A stretch of 64,000 nt of DNA from UBA1672 sp964352665 (GTDB lineage Bacteria > Pseudomonadota > Alphaproteobacteria > Micavibrionales > Micavibrionaceae): NCBI GenBank assembly GCA_964352665.1, contig CAYGSJ010000004.1:1-64000 (forward strand), in the 5' to 3' direction. Position 1 is the stretch's first letter, and each line of letters starts with the position of its first letter. Made by a program: the position numbers and the translations under genes. Shown piece after piece: positions 61,042 through 64,000 of this stretch. The notes beneath the pieces were generated by a model. That model searched no databases. It had not been told where the DNA came from and saw nothing but the letters and a program-made list of their open reading frames with translations.

Positions 61042-61728
61042 ATGATCAAAAACACCGATTTTCCGCGTAAACCGCCCGCAAAATTTGTATATGAACCGCC
61101 TGCGGGTCCATTGGATATTATCCATCAAGATGAGCATATATTGGTGATTTCCAAGCCTAATGGGTTATTGAGTGTTACGGGACGCAAACCTGAACATCAA
61201 GACAGCTTGGAGACACGTGTTAAAGAGTCGTATCCAGAGATCAGAATTGTGCATCGCCTGGATATGGAAACATCGGGCCTTATGATTTTTGCATTTACAG
61301 CAGAGGCTCATAGAAATCTTGGTCTGCAGTTCGAGCGCCGTAAAACCCGTAAACATTATATTGCCGAGGTTTGGGGGGATGTTCGGGACGATGAGGGGGA
61401 AGTAGACTTACCCCTGATTTGTGATTGGCCTAACAGACCGCTTCAAATGGTTGATCATGAAATGGGCCGCTCAGCGCAGACATATTGGCGTGTTTTAGAG
61501 CGTGGACAGAATTCAACGCGTGTTGAGCTTATCCCTTTTACAGGGCGAACACATCAGTTGCGAGTCCATATGGCAGAAATAGATCATCCTATTTTAGGCG
61601 ATGATTTTTATGCACACGAAGACGCATTTAAGGCGGCACCTCGTCTTTTACTTCACGCACATAAATTGATGGTTCATCATCCGGCTGACGGGCATGAAAT
61701 TTGGTTTGAAGCGGAATGCCCCTTTTAG
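61042..61728 (+). CDS. rluA: Pseudouridine synthase RluA
   Basis: 228 residues, the short RluA form. The catalytic aspartate is D74 in IVHRLDMETSGLMIFA. ISKPNGLLSVTGR, VDLPLICDWPNRPLQ, FTGRTHQLRVHM and HPILGDDFYA match RluA closely. It modifies 23S rRNA position 746 and tRNA position 32 in E. coli. It is convergent with ispE, one base apart. Confidence 0.9.
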   Translation: MIKNTDFPRKPPAKFVYEPPAGPLDIIHQDEHILVISKPNGLLSVTGRKPEHQDSLETRVKESYPEIRIVHRLDMETSGLMIFAFTAEAHRNLGLQFERRKTRKHYIAEVWGDVRDDEGEVDLPLICDWPNRPLQMVDHEMGRSAQTYWRVLERGQNSTRVELIPFTGRTHQLRVHMAEIDHPILGDDFYAHEDAFKAAPRLLLHAHKLMVHHPADGHEIWFEAECPF

Positions 61729-61729
61729 A

Positions 61730-62638
61730 CTAATATCTCTCTATTCGGTTGAGCCACCCTGATTTGACCCACCAATCAGGGTTTTCCAGTTGTATTGAAG
61801 AAGCTGCCTTTTCCGCTTTTTCAAGACTTTCAAAGAGACCAAAACATGTTGCCCCCGAGCCGGTCATGCGTGCCAGAAGGCACCCGTTTTCCATTTCAAT
61901 CGCCGTTAAAATGTTTGAAATTTCAGGAACGTGTTTTGTGGCCGACACGGTCAAATCGTTTCCAAGGGATGACAGTGTTTTTACAAGCGTATGTACGGAT
62001 GAAAATTTTCTCGGCAAGGCGCTCTCATTTTTAAAAGAGCCGGAGCGATTTAAAAAAACATCCTTTGTCGGGCAGTTAACCAGCGGGTTAACCAAGACAA
62101 CAGGAATTTCGGGCATTGTAGGTGCTTCGTCTATAATATTGCCAAAACCTCTTATCACGCTGGGGCGGCACTTCAAACAAACGGGTATGTCCGCACCCAG
62201 TTTTTCCATCATAGGGAATATGTAGCGTTCATCGTGGGGTATGTCCCAGAAATCCATTAATCCCCAGAGTGTAGCAGCAGCATCAGATGAACCGCCGCCT
62301 AATCCAGAAGCCAGAGGAAGATTTTTGATCAGTGTAATTTTTAGATTAAGTTGTTTATTTGTAATTTGAGATAAGGCCCTTGCTGCCCTGACTACAAGGT
62401 TGGGATTGTCGAGTGTAGAACCCCGTTCTTTTTTTGAAAAATACTCTGCGAAGGGCCCCCGCACCTCAAACGAAAATGACGGTGCCATGTCTATGATAAT
62501 TTCGTCGCCAATATCTGCGAACACCACAAGAGAATCCAAGCTGTGATACTCTTTTTCCAATTTTCCAGTAATATGCAGGAATAAATTGATTTTTGCTGGT
62601 GCAAAGATTAAGCGTGATTGGGGCTTAGAAACAATCAT
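61730..62638 (-). CDS. ispE: 4-diphosphocytidyl-2-C-methyl-D-erythritol kinase
   Basis: 302 residues, GHMP kinase fold. FAPAKINLFLHITGK is at the start, and the ATP loop is PLASGLGGGSSDAAATLWG near 108-126. The C-terminal motif is ARMTGSGATCFGLF. It phosphorylates an MEP-pathway intermediate for isoprenoid synthesis. It overlaps the upstream TPR gene by four bases (ATGA). Confidence 0.94.
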   Translation of the reverse strand: MIVSKPQSRLIFAPAKINLFLHITGKLEKEYHSLDSLVVFADIGDEIIIDMAPSFSFEVRGPFAEYFSKKERGSTLDNPNLVVRAARALSQITNKQLNLKITLIKNLPLASGLGGGSSDAAATLWGLMDFWDIPHDERYIFPMMEKLGADIPVCLKCRPSVIRGFGNIIDEAPTMPEIPVVLVNPLVNCPTKDVFLNRSGSFKNESALPRKFSSVHTLVKTLSSLGNDLTVSATKHVPEISNILTAIEMENGCLLARMTGSGATCFGLFESLEKAEKAASSIQLENPDWWVKSGWLNRIERY

Positions 62639-64000
62639 TGGTGTTGTGTATCTTCTAGGCCGGATAAAAGCTTTTCTTCAATTTCTTTAATTTGTTCCGG
62701 ATCGTCAGAATGGTTTTGTGCTCGTCTCCATTGAAACTGTGCCTCCAGTGTTCTTCCGACTTTCCAATAAGAGTCGCCAAGATGGTCGTTAATTGTAGGG
62801 TCAGCAGGCAAGAGTTCGACAGCGCGCTCAAGATAGATAACGGCGTTATCATAATTCTGAGTGCGATAGAAAACCCATCCCAAAGAGTCTGTAATAAATC
62901 CGTCATCCGGCCTTAATTCAACGGCGCGTTGAATCATATGCAGGGCTTCCTCGAGATTTTCTCCACGGTCTGCCCAAGCATAGCCCAGATAATTGAGTAT
63001 GTAGGGGTGATCAGGTTGATGTTCGAGCGCCGCTTTTAGTTCTTTTTCAGCAGCAGCCCAGTTATCGAGTTGTTCGTAGGAAATACCGCGAACATAATGT
63101 AAATGCCAAAAATCGGCAGGAATTTCTCCGCCAAATTTTTTTATGGCCTGGTCATAAGCTTCAAGCGCTTCTTTGTATTTTTCATGATGCCTATAGAGAT
63201 TGCCGATTTTTATGAGTGTCTCTGCATCTTTATAATTTTCGGATAGGTTTTGAAGCAGTCCCAAGGCTTGCTCAACGCGACCTGTTTCTTCATAAATTTC
63301 AGCAATTTTATATTGTGCCTGTAGGTAATCTTTATCAGATTTTGGCACTGACTTATAAAGTGCGATCGATCTATCATATTGTTTATGGCTTGAGTTTATT
63401 TCCGCGAGTAAAAGTTTTGTATTGACCATATCCGGTTCAAGATAGAGCGCTAAATAACCAAATACACGCGCGCTTTCATCGTTCTGTTCATTATAAAGGG
63501 TACCCGAAATGTCATGGAAGGCTTTTGCCAGACCTTGTTGTGCAGATTCTACTTTTTCGAAAAGGGGTTTTGTCTGGTTGTTTTTTAAAGATGAAATTTT
63601 TTCTTTGATAACTTGGTTTTCCGGGTTGTCTCTTAAGACGGTTTCATAAAGTTTAAGGGCTTTGTCTTTTAAACCGACATGGCCGTAAAGATCTGCAATG
63701 CGTTCCTGTTCGTGAGAATTTATGTCTTCGACTTTAAGGGCCTTATCTATCATCTGTTCAATTGCAGAATGGTTGCTTAAAAAATCTGAAATGAGGATGG
63801 CGTGATATAGCTGCATCGTGTTGTTTTTCAGATTTGTTATTTCGAGCTTATTTTCTGCGGCGTTTAGCCAGCCTGTTACAAAGGGTCTTATAAAGTTTGC
63901 AGTCCCGTCAACGGTCAGTTTTTCAAAAAGTTGGGTGGCTTCTTTATAGTTATTTTTTTTGAATGCTTCCGCGATTAAGAAAACTTCTGCAACAGTGTTG
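62635..64000 (-). CDS. TPR repeat protein (5' truncated by window)
   Basis: At least 454 residues. The frame has no stop up to the window edge and continues past the internal Met at 63816, so the true start is outside. Tandem tetratricopeptide repeats are clear (for example AQYKIAEIYEETGRVEQALGL, HPYILNYLGYAWADRGENLE, PDDGFITDSLGWVFYRTQNY and DPTINDHLGDSYWKVGRT). The final repeats, with NYLGYAWADRG and DSLGWV, resemble alphaproteobacterial exported TPR proteins next to ispE. It ends in QHQ with the stop overlapping the ispE start. Confidence 0.87.
   Translation of the reverse strand, partial: NTVAEVFLIAEAFKKNNYKEATQLFEKLTVDGTANFIRPFVTGWLNAAENKLEITNLKNNTMQLYHAILISDFLSNHSAIEQMIDKALKVEDINSHEQERIADLYGHVGLKDKALKLYETVLRDNPENQVIKEKISSLKNNQTKPLFEKVESAQQGLAKAFHDISGTLYNEQNDESARVFGYLALYLEPDMVNTKLLLAEINSSHKQYDRSIALYKSVPKSDKDYLQAQYKIAEIYEETGRVEQALGLLQNLSENYKDAETLIKIGNLYRHHEKYKEALEAYDQAIKKFGGEIPADFWHLHYVRGISYEQLDNWAAAEKELKAALEHQPDHPYILNYLGYAWADRGENLEEALHMIQRAVELRPDDGFITDSLGWVFYRTQNYDNAVIYLERAVELLPADPTINDHLGDSYWKVGRTLEAQFQWRRAQNHSDDPEQIKEIEEKLLSGLEDTQHQ

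Noticed and set aside
1..64000. tRNA, rRNA, CRISPR arrays, IS elements or prophage
   Set aside because: Intergenic gaps are short and were read individually; none showed a cloverleaf, regular repeats with spacers, or a transposase or integrase gene.

Overview
The window reads as a chromosomal segment of an alphaproteobacterium with moderate to low GC. The lineage call rests on a GcrA cell-cycle regulator, a ChvI/ChvG two-component pair, a DivL-type kinase with tyrosine in place of the phospho-accepting histidine, alphaproteobacterial AddB/AddA, and the trpF-trpB-trpA-accD-folC order. A Micavibrio-like or other deep-branching lineage is possible, but nothing here proves it. No IS element, prophage, CRISPR array, tRNA or rRNA was seen. 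Nearly all genes are tightly packed core genes.

Layout. 1-3150: end of pheT, an acyl-CoA synthetase (minus strand) and a double cold-shock-domain protein. 3288-8514: three consecutive, unusually large prepilin-like proteins (431, 843 and 458 aa) that share a modular exported region; the middle one carries an extra, roughly 425-residue cysteine-rich tail. This is the most novel-looking locus. 8612-19599: cmk, rpsA, ihfB, lapA-like, pyrF, a membrane protein, trpF, trpB, two small inserted genes, trpA, accD and folC. 19639-26142: chvI-chvG, acpS-lepB-rnc-era, gcrA and a small unknown. 26254-30252: a divergent PTS enzyme I-like protein, two small unknown genes on the minus strand, and ahcY.

30358-41676: divL, tsaE, a sugar-nucleotidyltransferase whose coding sequence contains a run of ten G, addB, addA and a histidine phosphatase. 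41728-47172: nrdA (minus strand) behind two NrdR-box-like palindromes, pyk, a one-domain asparaginase-like gene and a lipoprotein. 47480-49929: fabG and fabD on the minus strand around a small unknown gene that has a palindrome inside its promoter. 50161-59513: rpsF-rpsR-rplI, dnaB, alr, a VanX-type dipeptidase (minus strand), mlaE-mlaF, PBP1A and a GIY-YIG protein. 59523-64000: two minus-strand exported or coiled-coil unknowns, rluA, ispE and a TPR protein that runs off the right edge.

Functional themes: envelope and peptidoglycan (LepB, Alr, VanX-like, MlaEF, PBP1A, possible MurU), lipid synthesis (AccD, FabD, FabG, AcpS, FadD), cell cycle and envelope signalling (GcrA, DivL, ChvGI), DNA replication and repair (DnaB, AddAB, NrdA, IHF), and translation. 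Several translation or metabolic proteins (S1, L9, S6, AccD) carry charged low-complexity C-terminal tails. Gene identities come from reading motifs by eye; no database search was run.
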